The position numbers and the translations under genes were made by a program. From Apostichopus japonicus (taxonomy: Eukaryota > Echinodermata > Holothuroidea > Aspidochirotida > Stichopodidae): DNA of 64,000 nucleotides. The notes beneath the pieces were generated by a model. The model was not told the DNA's origin. It ran no database searches and was given only the letters and a program-made list of their open reading frames with translations. Shown in pieces: positions 10,910 to 23,580 of the stretch; position 1 is the first letter of the stretch; the number at the start of each line of letters is the position of its first letter. Location: assembly GCF_037975245.1 (NCBI RefSeq), contig NC_092582.1, positions 890,001 to 954,000 on the forward strand. Direction: 5' to 3'.

Positions 10910-12452
10910 CAGCATCATAAAATTCATTATTAATAATCCATTTATACAAATTCTTATGTTGCTGTATTTGAGAATAATTTTCGTTAGTAAAACAAAGATT
11001 TTAATCATATTCATTGCATTAACTATTATTCATGTAACTCCCTTACTCGCTGTATCAAATAAAACATTGTTTCACCAATCCATTATTCCAGTTGTTATAC
11101 TGCTGGGAGGGGAGACACCAAGGTCTTTAAATACTTCAGTTACCCAATTCATGCTAACTAGATGCTCAATAATGCTTCCCACAATGGGGATTTTGGGCCT
11201 AGCAAACCTTAAGTCTAGTGGACCCTCAATGTAATGGGCATCCTCCCCCCCCCCCCATGTTGGTAGTACTGCATGTGGTATACTTTCTTTAGTGAAACTA
11301 AGAGTTTCATCCTAGTCATTACATTGAGGGATGCTCTTTATTAAACTCCCTTACTTCACTGCAGCGTATTGGTAATCAACTATGCTAGTTGTAATGTTGC
11401 TAGTACTGTATTTGAGAATCCTTTTGTTAGTGAAACGAAGAGTTTAATGCTATCCATTACATTTAGGAGTACTCTCTAAGTGTCTACCTTCACAACATCA
11501 TATAATAAATTATTAACAATCCATTATCTCTTTATATTTATGGCAGAGCTGTAGTCGAGTCCAATTAGCCAGAGCCCGATCCAAGTCCGAGTCCATCTGG
11601 TCTGAGCCAAATACAAGACCCCTCAAGTCCGAGCCGACTCCAGATACCAAAGATCACCTTTGGTAAAAATTCTTGAACTGTTATGATAATTATGCACCCA
11701 GGAGGAAATTTACCTCATGCTATAATTTTTTCGGACCAGATAAGTGGCAGCAAGCTCTTCCTGGTTCATAAATGTTATAAAACTACTGGGAGGGGAGTCA
11801 CCAAGTTCCTTCAATACTTTCAGTTACCCAATAAATGCTAACTAGATGCTCAATAATGCTTCCCACAATGGGGTTGTTGGGTCTAGCAAACCTTAAGTCT
11901 AGTGGACCCTCAATATTATGGGCATCCCTCTTGTTGGTACTGCATGTGGTATCCTTTTGTTAGTGAAACTAAGAGTTTTATCCTAGTCATTACATTGAGG
12001 GATGCTCTTTATTAAACTCCCTTTCTGCACTGCATCGTATTGGTGATCCATTATTTCAGCTGTAATGTTGCTAGTACTGTATTTGAGAATCCTTTTGTTA
12101 GTGAAACGAAGAGTTTAATGCTATCCATTACATTTAGGAGTTAACTTTCTAAGTCTCTACCTTCTCAACATCATATAATAAATTATTAACAATCCATTAT
12201 CTTTTTATATTTATGGCAGAGCTGTAGTCGAGTCCAATTAGCCAGAGTCTGAGCCAAGTCCGAGCCCACTTTGTATGAGCCAAATCCAAGACCCTTCAAG
12301 TCTGAGCCGACTCCAGATATTCAAATATGATCACCTTTGGTAAAAATTCTTGAACTGTTATGATAATTATGCACCCAGGAGGAAATTTACCTCATGCTAT
12401 AATTTTTTCGGACCAGATAAGTGGCAGCAAGCTTTTCCTGGTTCATAAATGT
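10910..12452. repeat. Tandem duplication of about 682 bp with internal 150-200 bp repeats
   Basis: The segment 11102-11772 is repeated at 11784-12452 with few differences. Both carry the same words in the same order, for example CTGGGAGGGGAG near the start and GCACCCAGGAGGAAATTTAC near the end. Each unit also contains two diverged copies of a shorter repeat (GTGAAACTAAGAGTTT / GTGAAACGAAGAGTTT), and a further diverged copy lies at 10910-11100. I see no coding exon in it. Confidence 0.75.
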
Positions 12453-15189
12453 TCAGCCCGGGCGCTCAACTTCAAACCATGCAGGGAGAGGCAAAATCAT
12501 ATTCAAACCACGACCACCGCCAGGTTAAAACAGGCTTGTGAGAACCCTGCTCTACTAAAAGTGATATTCTAGTTACATTTAGGATTGCTCATTAAGATTT
12601 TCAAATCATCATCATTGTCATGGTTGCTACTTTTTCTGATGTCATCATCATTTGTGAATTATTGTTATTGTTGCCATGTTACATTTGCCAGTATCAATTT
12701 TGCTTATTGTTCTCTCAAAATTGCAGAGTAGAAGGAAGAAGTGTTAGCTAATAGTTATTATACCATATGTTCTTGGTCTCTAAATTGTTTACGCTGAGGT
12801 CAGTATGAACAGAAGTGTTTATAATAGTTTCCCTTTCTGTTAAAGTATTTTCTGAATCATTTCATTAATTTTATATTTATACTGGAATTTTCAGTAGGTG
12901 TTGGCTTCATTGAGGGTCAAAGGCTACTCAAGGTCAGTAGAGTAACATAGAGCATCTAACTCAACAAGGAAAAGTTGTAAGTCATATGTAGTGCATATAG
13001 GTTTTTGACATTGAGTACTATTCTATAAATTTGTACAGTATAGCAGAAGCCCATGTGAGATAACTAGATATCTAAAACTGAAAGCCATGTTAACATGATA
13101 GTTCAATATTGGAATGATTAATGGAAGTTTTTATGCAGGTGTATCATGTGCTGAGTGCTCTTAGCCAAGTCAAAGGTTATTTGAGGCCAATATAGGTAAA
13201 ATCTGAAAACCTTCATGATCCCATACTATCTAGTATCTGACTAGTAGCTGCTTTAATAGCTGAATCTTAGGGCAATTAATATATTTATCAGAACAAGTAA
13301 TGTACCTCAAAAGACTTCTTAAGCTCTTTTGAGCCCCATTCAATATTTCAGTGTAATAACTTCATCATTCTTTTAACAAATTTACTCCAAATTGCTAATT
13401 TCATGTTCTGGCAATGAACCTTTGTCATATCATGTTGCATGAGTGCTGTAACTGGTTTACAAGCTTGCAAAAGTCTTAAAAGGAGGACAGGGTTTTGGGA
13501 TAAATAGTTCAAAATAATATTAACAAAATAGTACCATATTTTGCTTTTCTTTTTTCCCATATGTTGCCACTGCTTGAATAAGACTAGTTGATAGGACTTT
13601 TTGTGAGCTCCACCTCCGACAACAAGGTACAGTAGACTTCAACTGCATCTTGTTGGCAACATCCTAGGAAGGTTTCAATAAACACAGATGTTTCTATAAA
13701 ATGAGGAATCTGATGAACATTCCAATACTGCGAGTCTTTATTGGACATTTCAGCAGGAGGCAATAACCAATTCTGCTATCGTTACATACTGTAGGTCCTT
13801 CATAAAATGCCACTTAAAGAACTGTATTACTTCCTTGGGAAGGTGAATTTTATTGTCAAATACAACATCAAATACAACCTGTCCAACTCCCCCCCCCCCC
13901 ACACCTCCATTTATCCCGAGTACTTTACAGAAACTGTGACAGAACATTTTTTGTGGGAAACAAGGTTAAATAATGTTGTTTGAGGTATTGAGCATTTATC
14001 TATATGTCCCTTTCGAATCTAGATAGGAGGAAGTAGCAAACAATGCAAGGAAAACATGAAGTTCAAGTGGATGCTTTAATTGTTTTTACCCAAAAAATTG
14101 CTATATTCATTGATAAATATAATCCACTTCAAATTCAGTACCGTTATACAACATGCAAAAGAGTTATGATATTGATGTACTTTCTGAATTTAGACCATTG
14201 CAGGTGAACAAGTTTAACATTGGTTTTTAATTTAACTCTATGTAGAAAACAGCGGTTACATAATGAACCTCAGATACAATGTCGTGTAAATACATATTAC
14301 TGCTAGGAGCTGTTTAACAAACAGTGAAAGAAAAATTTATTAATTGACTATCAAGAGATTCGCAGAACTCCACTCCTTCAACAATATTTACAGTGGTGCA
14401 GACTTCAAAGCAGTGCAAGGGCAACAACTGCCTATCTCTTTAAGAAATTTCCAAGTGCTTTCATTTCTTTTGAACATTTGCATATGTTCAAAAGAAAAAT
14501 GACAAATTAAAAGATGTGGTCTTTTCAACATGTTACCACATCTCCCCCACCCCCCTCTCTCCCCCATCAAAAAAGTATTGCATGTACAGCAGTAACCCTT
14601 TTTGTACATGTGCAATATATGGGGCAGAGCCTTATTCATGACTTGACCAAGCCCTTTATCCATTTGAATAGCACAAGTTATGTTAGTGGTATTCACATCA
14701 ATGCCTCATAGAAAATGTGCCTCATGGCAAATTTTCTAGCTGATAGCATGAATGTGAATGAGCTGAAGTTGTAGAAGTTGCTTTGTTTATATATTTCTGA
14801 AAGTAACATGAAATTTCATATTGATTTTAATGAAAATATTTGCATTTATCAGTAATAAACAGAAAAAGACATAATGATTTCTGCTATAGTGTCTTATCTC
14901 TGCCTCTTATGTTAAAATTGTGTTCATTGGTTGGTCCTTGTACTTCGAACATATTGCTCCCTAACTCAGCAAACCCATATTCGATCTGAAGATGCTAATT
15001 CAGACAGCTTACTGTTCTAGCAAGTTCTCGACCAATTATATTGATGAATTTGCATCTGGATGAATTTGCACTGGATGAATTTGAATCATGCCAACTATGT
15101 AAGGAGCCATTTCTTTAAACCTTGCAAGACTGGTCTATAGAGTTTCAGTTAATTTAATACAAGCCGATCGATGAAGAATTCAAATACTG
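12453..15189. other. Non-coding stretch
   Basis: AT-rich with scattered C- or G-runs (for example near 13890 and 14545). I find no exon, RNA gene or repeat array that I can support. Confidence 0.4.
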
Positions 15190-15197
15190 TGTAATCC

Positions 15198-16099
15198 CAT
15201 GGGCGGGGGACAGGGGGGACATGTCCCCCCCCCCCCACTTTCAAAAGTGGAGGGGATATATCATTTGTCCCACCCACTTTTCAGAGTAGTTATTAAAAAA
15301 AAATCACATGCATATGCGCGATTTTCTATTTAAGGTCAAGAAATCTGGACTCCCTGGGCCCCTGCTATCTATCACTTGCACCGTCATTTATCTCCCATTC
15401 TCCCAATATCCTAAATCTGCCCATTTAATTCATTCGGGGGGGGGGGGGGGGGAGGCAAATCGAAAGTGTATTGAATCGTGCACACATGTTGTTTGTATGG
15501 GTTCCAAGGCATTAGGTAAGCCATACAGGTAGATGGTGATGAGTTACTATGTTCATATCACTACCTCCAGTCCCTTGGACTGGACGGACGAATAGGGGTG
15601 TAGGGGTTAAGTAATTAAGGCGACATGTATTCGCCGGATATGGTAGATCTTTATTGTTGAGTGCCGGCTAGGCGCTACACACGCTCTGCGCGCGGTGCCT
15701 TTTTCTGATTATTATTATTAAAGTACCTGGGCACATAACAACTGACGTCTCGCACCTACATGCATGTATTATATATACCACTCCACTCATCCCGGAGGTG
15801 ACGGCGCCACTTTTTCAATATTTCGTTTGAGATGGACGCTGTGTAATTCGTCTCCCTTGGTGTCAGAACGGCATCTTTCTACCAGTACTTTCTGTCGGAA
15901 TTTAGTTTTGTGAGACAAAATTTCTCCTCACAGATCTGGTTCTGATGTAACTAAAAACGACTCAGAAAGGCCGTCTCCTGCGATCTAGGGGGTCTTATGT
16001 ATCCAAAATTTTCTGGTGCGCTACGCGCCAACCAATGGTGGCGCTCCGCTTAGATAGTATAGTGTCCCCCTCACTTTCTGAAACCTGCTGACGCCCATG
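15198..16099. mobile_element. hAT-like non-autonomous element, 902 bp
   Basis: The ends are CATGGGCG... and ...CGCCCATG, a short inverted repeat. TGTAATCC flanks it on both sides (15190-15197 and 16100-16107), a perfect 8-bp target duplication as made by hAT transposases. Near its right end it carries the palindromic block with ACGCGCCAACCAATGGTGGC that marks this family in the window. A (G)n/(C)n run lies near each end. No transposase frame is present. Confidence 0.75.
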
Positions 16100-16274
16100 T
16101 GTAATCCTATCCTACTTCAAAGGTGTACGTGGTCGAAAGGTTTCCTAGTAAAATTACTGGTCCTTTCAGATCTGCAACTTCATCTTGAGAACTTCTTTTT
16201 GGTCACATAGTAGCTTGAAACAATTGAAAGTTGGAGACAGTACTTTGAAGATATGTGCTTCGGCACCATGTACC

Positions 16275-16826
16275 CAGTGGCGTAGCCACGGGGGGGGGAG
16301 GGGGTGGGGGCGACAGCCCCATGAAAGCTTGTCGCCCGCCCACTGGGATTTTGGGTGTCGAAAAAATTACATGTGCGAAAAATATATCATTCATTGGTCT
16401 GCATGGTATCGAATCTCCATGATGACCACTCATGAACGACCCTTCGACCGCGGACCGGCAGTAGGCTATAGTTGCTGAAAACCTGACGTGACATAGCGCA
16501 TAGGCCGAGATATGTCATGATATTTCAAAGCAACTTACCAGATTGTCTTTTTTCTTCTATTTCTCTAAACTATTTGATGACCATATCAAGACATGGGGAT
16601 CTCAAAATAAAGGATGTTGTGAAACTTTAGAGCAGCTTACAATGCCTGGGAAGTGTTATTTCCAACGATCTAGGAGGTCTTTATAGCTGAAAATTTCCCG
16701 TACGCTGAGCGCCAACCCATGGTGGCACTCCACTCAGGTAGTAACAAGACGCCCTCCCAGGAATTGGTCAAGCCCCCCCCCAAAGCGTCCACCCCCTCCA
16801 CTGGAACAATTTTGGCTACTTCACTG
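16275..16826. mobile_element. hAT-like non-autonomous element, 552 bp
   Basis: The left end is CAGTGGCGTAGCCA and the right end inverted reads CAGTGAAGTAGCCA (12 of 14 identical). CATGTACC occurs immediately outside both ends (16267-16274 and 16827-16834), a perfect 8-bp target duplication. CAGTGGC...-type ends plus 8-bp duplications are typical of hAT elements. The internal palindromic block lies at about 16690-16740. Confidence 0.85.
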
Positions 16827-17024
16827 CATGTACCACAGGTTTATCTGATATCAAAGTGAAAGCGGCTTTCCACAAGAATAAAGAAAGCATATCTACCTTT
16901 TTATGTAACACCTACACAACTCAATCCCCACGCAAAGAAGACTACCTACGTATAGTTTTCATTGAGGATTCCAATAATTCCTGCAATTTCCTACCAATAA
17001 CATATGGAAAGTCACTCCTGTTAT

Positions 17025-17401
17025 CGTGGCGGAGCTAGGGTATTGGTAAGAGGGGGTGAGAATGGTCTGTATGGGCGCTTTCGACTTTATCGAAGCGGAG
17101 CGCCACCACAGGTTGGCGCAGAGCGTACAGAAATCTTTTGAGTAAAGATACTCCCTATATGGCCGAAAATGACCCTTTCCGGGCCTTGCTAATTTGCAGA
17201 TAAACGAAGAATAAATAGGTGTCATCGCCAACAAAATGTGACAAATGTCAATAGGTAGATGAGAGCGCCATAAAAAAGTCAATAATCGCGAATAAGTAAA
17301 AAAAGTGATAAATAGCTGAAAAGGGCGCCAGCAGTCCATATGAGTCCGTTTGGGGGGGGGGGGGGCATCCGCCCCCTGACTGTATTGACGCTCCGCCACT
17401 G
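17025..17401 (+). mobile_element. hAT-like MITE E1
   Basis: The left end CGTGGCGGAGC lacks one A compared with the CAGTGGCGGAGC of its sister E2. The right end is GCTCCGCCACTG. It is flanked on the left by CCTGTTAT (17017-17024) and on the right by TTGGGAGC (17402-17409), which differ from each other but match the flanks of E2 crosswise. It contains the family block in reverse (AGCGGAGCGCCACC...). Confidence 0.8.
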
Positions 17402-17409
17402 TTGGGAGC

Positions 17410-19108
17410 TCAGTGTAGGAAGAGAAGGGGGGGGAGAGGGACGGTATATGTTAACGATTTGGGTGAGCGTCTGCAATGATTCGTAATGACATGTTATCGC
17501 AAGCGTTCAACATGCTCAAATAAAAAGAATGAATGAAAAGGAATTCATATCACTTTTCATTCATTTTTTGAAACAAATTGAGCGAATTGATCGCTAGTAA
17601 TCTTGAAATTGGTTTTATCACGGTCATTGTCATGTTTCTCATATGTACCTTTCACATATAAAAGAATTCTGTACGTAATGTTATCAGAAATACTATTAAA
17701 ATGACACCAAAGAGATTAAAAATTCTTTTCGAATTTGTTAATAATATTGTCTTTTAAGAGACACCGTAGACACGTTGCTCGGTTGGGTTTACTGCAATAG
17801 TGGCAAATGGAGACCAATATCCGCACTTAGTGGACCTAATGTTATAGTCGTGCATTGACCTTGAACAGAGGGGCCTACCGTGAAAACGTACGGAAAATTT
17901 ATCCTTTTATATCTCAGCGAGACAATTCCACTGGATACAATATTACGACTCAAAAGCCCTTAGATGTGGTCATCATAACAATCACAATAAAAGATATGTA
18001 TGAAAAGCAGATTAAAGATATGATGGAAACTCAAATGTGGACCAAAAAACGATGTCCTTACGGATGCCGTTTAGTAACATTTACATAATTTGTGTGTAGT
18101 AGGTTCCGTAGCTCTTTTGTGGAAAAACTTTGTAATATTCTTAAAGTTGGTAGTTCATCCATGCTTTAGATTAATGAGAGACATAGATCATCACGTTTTA
18201 TGAGGAGGGAGGCTATTTTTAAAAATCTGGGTAATAGGAACTGTAACTCTTTTCTTGGAGAAAGCTTGGAATATGCGGATAAGGAAGAAAGTTTCGAGTT
18301 CCTCCCACGCATTAGATAAATGAGGGACCTAGTTCATCACGCTTTGCAAGGATATCTAATATAATAGGTGTAAGAGAAGCGGTGATTGTAATGAAGGGAA
18401 GGGGAGAATGGGGGGGGGTAAATGATGTTACCAGGGGACCTAATAATTTGTCCTAAATGAGATTTAAAAAATTCATTAATGTAAGTAAATTTCATTACTG
18501 CCTGCTCTCGCTGATTTCTTTTAACCAAATAGAGCGGAGTGTGTGAGGTGAAGAAGGGTAGGGCAGGATGGGGGAGGGATGATAAATGACGATGTAACCA
18601 GGGGGCTGATAATTCGTTCAATAAGAGATTTGAAAATATATATATATGTAAGTTTATATCATTACTGTCTGCTCTCACTGATTTCTTTCAACCCTAAGTT
18701 ACGCTTATCGGAAGACTATACGCCGATAGTACAATTCTTTAACAAGGAGATGCTTCTAATTTATTAAACTGTGTAACTTTCACTAATCTATTTGGAAAAA
18801 AATATGCTTTTAAGTTGAAAGACTCAGTTAGGATCAATTAAGTAGAACAAAGATCGTTGCGTGCTGCGTGTAACGATGAAGTTTCCTACATTGGGATGGA
18901 AGAGTATCAGGGAGTGTAAGATTGAGTGGGAAGTTAAATGACGGTGTAACTGAGAAATTAAAACAATCTTAGTGATAAAATCATTATTGCTTGCTCTTTG
19001 CTGATTTAACATTAGAATAAGTGTCTCTAATCATTAGATATTCCTTTAACATACGAGGTTTGGTTGGGGAAGGGGGGGGGGCACTAGACGGATTGACGGG
19101 GAAGAAGA
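17410..19108. other. 1.7-kb segment between MITEs E1 and E2
   Basis: Bounded at both ends by TTGGGAGC. It holds no gene that I can see. Three diverged repeats of about 110 bp (about 18415-18525, 18580-18690 and 18930-19010) share words such as AAATGACGGTGTAAC and TTTCATTACTGCCTGCTCTC, so part of it is a degenerate tandem repeat. Confidence 0.6.
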
Positions 19109-19116
19109 TTGGGAGC

Positions 19117-19447
19117 CAGTGGCGGAGCTAGGGATATTGGTCAGAGGGGCGAGAAAGGTCTGTACGGGCGCTTTCGACTTTATCTAAGCGGAGCGCCACC
19201 ACAGGTTGGCGCAGAGCGTACAGAAATCTTTTGAGTAAAGATACTCCCTATATCGCCGGAAATGACCCTTTAGGTATAGGTGTCATCGCCAACAAAATGT
19301 GACAAATGTCAATAGGTAGATGAGAGCGCAATAAAAAAAGTAAATAATCGCGAATAAGTAAAAAGTGGTGAATAGCTGAAAAGGGCGCCAGCTTCCCATT
19401 TGAGTCCGCCCCCCCCCCCGCCTGACTGTATGGACGCTCCGCCACTG
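19117..19447 (+). mobile_element. hAT-like MITE E2
   Basis: A 331-bp element in the same orientation as E1 and similar along its whole length. Terminal inverted repeats CAGTGGCGGAGC / GCTCCGCCACTG are perfect over 12 bp. Flanked by TTGGGAGC (19109-19116) on the left and CCTGTTAT (19448-19455) on the right. Confidence 0.85.
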
Positions 19448-19613
19448 CCTGTTATGACATTAGAAACAAATACTGATATGAGATGAGTGTGGTATATACC
19501 TACTCACGGCTGACAACCGTATTATAGTGCATGTTCTAGCCTTTTGACATCGTATGAATCTAGCAGACAACGTACAGGTACCGTCTGGTACCATTATCCG
19601 TTTTGAGTGCTAT

Positions 19614-20528
19614 TAGGGGGTTCTAGGACAAAATCCCCCCGGACAAAATCCCCCCAGACAATATCCCCTGACCCATACAAAGCCTGCCTGCAACAACCAG
19701 GGATGGCCCAGGTGTGACAGTCAAGGCATGGGACATTGCACTGGTTAGGGTACCGTTCAGGGGATTGGTCAGGGGACTGGTCAGGGTACTAGTGAGGGTA
19801 CTGGCGAGTGTAACTGTGAGGGCTCCTGTTAGAGTACCTGTGAGGGTACCGGTCAAGGTACTGGTCATGTGACTGGTCAGGGTACCGGTCATCATACTGG
19901 TCACTCTACCAGTCAGGGTTCCACTCAGTGTACTGGTTAGGGTACTGGTCAGGATACCAGTCCGGATACTGGTCAGGAGATCATTGATGGTAATTGCGAG
20001 GCTACCTGTTAGTGTGGCCATGGGATATAGCTCCATGGTGTGACATTTAAGGGACCGGTCAAGGTACTGGTCAAATTACTGTTTATTGTACCAGTACTAG
20101 TAAGGGTACGTGTCAGAGTGCCTTTCAGGATACCAGTTGGGATACCGGTCGAGGTACCGGCCGGGGTACGAGCCGGGGTACAGTCCAGGGTACTGGTCAG
20201 GGAGGGGTATCGGTGGGGGTAACTGTCAGGCTCACTATTAAGGTACCGGTCGGGGTATGGTCGGAGTACTGGTCCGGGAACCACTGAGAGTACCACTGAG
20301 AGTACCAATGGAAATACTGGTGAGGGTACCGGATGACGGTATTGGATGACGATACCGGGGACCGGGATGACACATTTTTGTAAAGAATTGATGGGATTTT
20401 TTATAGCTTGGGGAGATTTTGGCTTGGGTGGATTTTGTCCTAGGGGGATTTTGTCCAGGGGGATTTTGGCTCTGGGGGATTTTGTCCTAGGGGGACTTTG
20501 TCCGGGGGGATTTTGTCCTGTCACCCTA
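19614..20528. mobile_element. TIR element with subterminal GGACAAAATCCCCC repeats and a minisatellite core
   Basis: The left end (19614-19670) and the inverted right end (20420-20528) both consist of iterated GGACAAAATCCCCC words, giving extended inverted termini. The core 19740-20345 is a degenerate array of about 12 bp (GGTACTGGTCAG variants). No target duplication could be fixed and no protein is encoded. The Thr/Leu/Gly-rich open frames in it follow from the repeat period. Confidence 0.65.
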
Positions 20529-23410
20529 TTTAGGTATTAGTATTGGACCAAAAACAGTATTAATGTTGGCACGAAACAAACGTAAAGAAAGCTCAAATGT
20601 TGTTTGTCCATCTCTAACATCCCTGGTGGAACCATGGAAATATTTGAAAATTGTCAGCACTGTGGAAGTCCCCAGACATTTTGATATGTTACCATTATAG
20701 TTAACAAATTGGGTAAAGCCTGTTCAGGGAATGATGATAAGCAGGCCCTCCCCTTTTATGTTTTTGACAAAATACTATACACTCAAAGCCAGATTTTTAA
20801 AGCAAAAAAATTATGGCTCAGGAACTAATGGTATACTGGAAGTTTTGAACTAAAATCGACAGTGAATATTACATGAATTGCATCAGAACATAATTTAAGT
20901 AATGTATAAATGCATGCGCAGTTGCAACTGTTCACTGTATGTTTATTTTTTTCACTCCTCAGAGGAATACTGCTACAAACAGTCAAACAATTTCAATTGA
21001 TCAGGAATACAACAGAAAGTGTCCATTTCTTTTCACTACTGTACAGTATACTGTGTTGCTGACTCAAAACACAAACAGAGATAGAGGCAGTGAATGCGAG
21101 TGCTTAAAATTCATCAAAAATTGTTGACGATTTGTTTTTTTAAACTTCTACCCAGAAATCTGGCTTATTACCAAACACATACAGTAGTGGAGATTAGCAT
21201 GATATTAAAAGACGAGACACAATAAAAATTGTACAATCATATTCAAGCAGTTGATTGTATTTTCAATCCCAGTTTATATTTTCCACAAGATTTATTTCAC
21301 ATAAACCAGGATACTTGCACTATTTCATGACCTCAATTTACTGACCTCTCTCATACATGAGAAACATTTTGGGAACTAACTTATACCTCAAGTATTTATC
21401 TAGACTTACCAGTATAGGCTGTATCTAATACCGTAACCAATGCAAATTACCACAATATCATGGAGTTTCCATGCTTGGAGGGACAAAATTATACACTATA
21501 CCCCTGGATTGCACAATTTGATACCTATAGTTACAAGTGTTGTGGTTTTACAGTATGTTTCATTGGGCTGCACTAGGTTTCCATGACATTGGTGCTAGTT
21601 GCATGTGCCTTTGCTGTATTCACTCCCCTCAATTTTGAGGGGAAATAATTTAATTTTGTTTAAAGAATAAACTGGTTCTTGGTGTAATAAAAGACCACAA
21701 GCTTTCAGTAATAAAGTCAGGCCTAACATTGTAAACTTTTCCCATAGCATAACCCCTGAACCCCACTTGTAGAATTGTGAAACTGTGGTTCAGAAACAAT
21801 GCAGTGTACCCCTGGAGATTTTGAGGGATAAAAGTTTGAAAGATTTTTATAATAGTAATCTGCTTAACAAATACCCTTAGTCCTGCACAAGTATCTGTGT
21901 GGTGGTTGTTGAAAATTACTGTACTATGGCTTGCTGATCTTGCTTGGAATACAAAATTAAAACATCTTAAAACATGAGAAATGCATTTAAGAACAGTTAA
22001 AGCAAGGTAAGGCAGCAAAGTATCCAGTAACCTCAACACTTAAGCGTCAGGACTACTTCAGTTGTATAACAAGTTCCATGTTCTTGACAAGCAGCTGCAA
22101 ATGTTCCCTAATACTTACAAAAACATGTAGTGCCACAATGTCACCAAACTAAAATATTTCAAGAAGTACATTGCAAAAGAATGAGTCCATTTATACAGTT
22201 AAATATGTAGAAGACTTCCCATGAAGGCTGGTCTGCATTCTCTTGGTTCTGTCTGCTTGAAGCTTATACTATTAATTTCCTCTATCTTTTATATGGTGTA
22301 ACAGTGTAACATATCCTGGAACTAGTTAGTTTTCTGTTACTGCTCTGCATTTAAGTGAAGCAAACACTACATTACTGTGCCAATCCAACAACTATTCCCA
22401 GCAACTTCAAAGATGTGCTGTGTCCCAGAGGATATACATGAGATGTGTGAATCTACTTCGCGATTTACAGGACATACTTTTGCTTTGCTTGGCATCTGCT
22501 TCTATACAAGCTTTTAATTGATAAGCCCAACAAGGAGCTACTGTATACCACTATGTACAGCATGATGAAAAGCTTGGTTGATGATTGTATTCACCCCACT
22601 GTAAACTGTGTGATAATCTTGCCTGGCATTTCTAATTAGAGCATATCCTTTGCTGTATTAGCCTGTAGATCTATCCATCTGTTGGTACAAAAAGAAAAGT
22701 TTTCTCTTAAAGATATGCTGATTTGGTCCCAATTATAGCACACGCAATATAGCTTGGAATGTTTTGCGATTACCGATTAGACCTCACATGACCTCACACT
22801 CTACAAATGAAGAAAACAATGAACTGCTTTACAAAACTAAATCTCCTGTAATTCAGCCAATATTTTAATAATCTCACAACCTTTCATATATACTATTTTC
22901 ACTGTAAATTTCAATTCGTTTATCCATCCCATTTTGGGCCCATTAATTCTTGATTCATCTTGCCTTGTATACAACATTACACATTTTATTTATGCAGCCA
23001 TGCATTCAATTGGAGCTGAAACAGCTCCCTACCATAGCAAGTGCTTTTAAAAGTTGCAAGTCATTCAAGCTTTACCAATTGTAAAGGTTTCAAAATTTAA
23101 ATATGCATGTACATTTTATGTGGACCTAGCCTGACAATTTGGTGTTGTCTTGCATTGACCTTTAAGATTAAAAACCAGAGAGTGGATATAGCTCTAGTGT
23201 AGTTAAATACTATGGACATAGAGGAAAAGATGCCACCACATTAACCAGATCATACAAAAGTTTTCATCCCTTCTGATTGTTTCTTTCTTCATTCCATAAC
23301 TTTGGAATAAATTACCTCAGATGTTACTCGTATTTGAGATAATAGAGTCCTATGGTATCAAGTTTATGCGATGTCAAACCTACAGAATATTAACTTACTT
23401 TTTGGTTAAT
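20529..23410. other. Non-coding stretch
   Basis: AT-rich. I see no repeat array or supported exon. The longest open frame (minus strand, about 21650-22039) shows neither domain nor splice context that I trust. Confidence 0.35.
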
Positions 23411-23580
23411 TCAGAAAATATCTTCCATTTTGCTGTCAATGATGCAGTAGGTCACCACATCAGTCTGTCCCAGACGGCATCTGTGCTCTAGCTTTGATTG
23501 CAACCGTTCCAACATTGACTTTTTCACTGCATGGCAGCTACATCGTACAGTGTTATTCCCTTGGATAGTGGGCTGTTGTC
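23411..23580 (-). CDS. Possible short exon of unknown protein
   Basis: On the minus strand a 55-codon open frame (QQPTIQGNNTVRCSC ... KKSMLERLQSKLEHRC ... ending SKMEDIF, TGA at 23413-23411) has protein-like composition, with CxC and several charged residues. An AG acceptor (GACAACAG) lies at its start. A strong GTAAGT donor lies about 20 bp after the stop but in the wrong frame, so it may be a terminal exon or a decayed one. An open frame of this length can arise by chance. No family is recognised. Confidence 0.25.

Noticed and set aside
19623-20524. Thr/Leu- or Pro-rich open frames (up to 171 codons)
   Set aside because: They follow the 12- to 14-bp repeat period of the TIR element.
21650-22039. 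129-codon minus-strand open frame
   Set aside because: No domain and no trustworthy splice or start context. The length is within chance for this much DNA.
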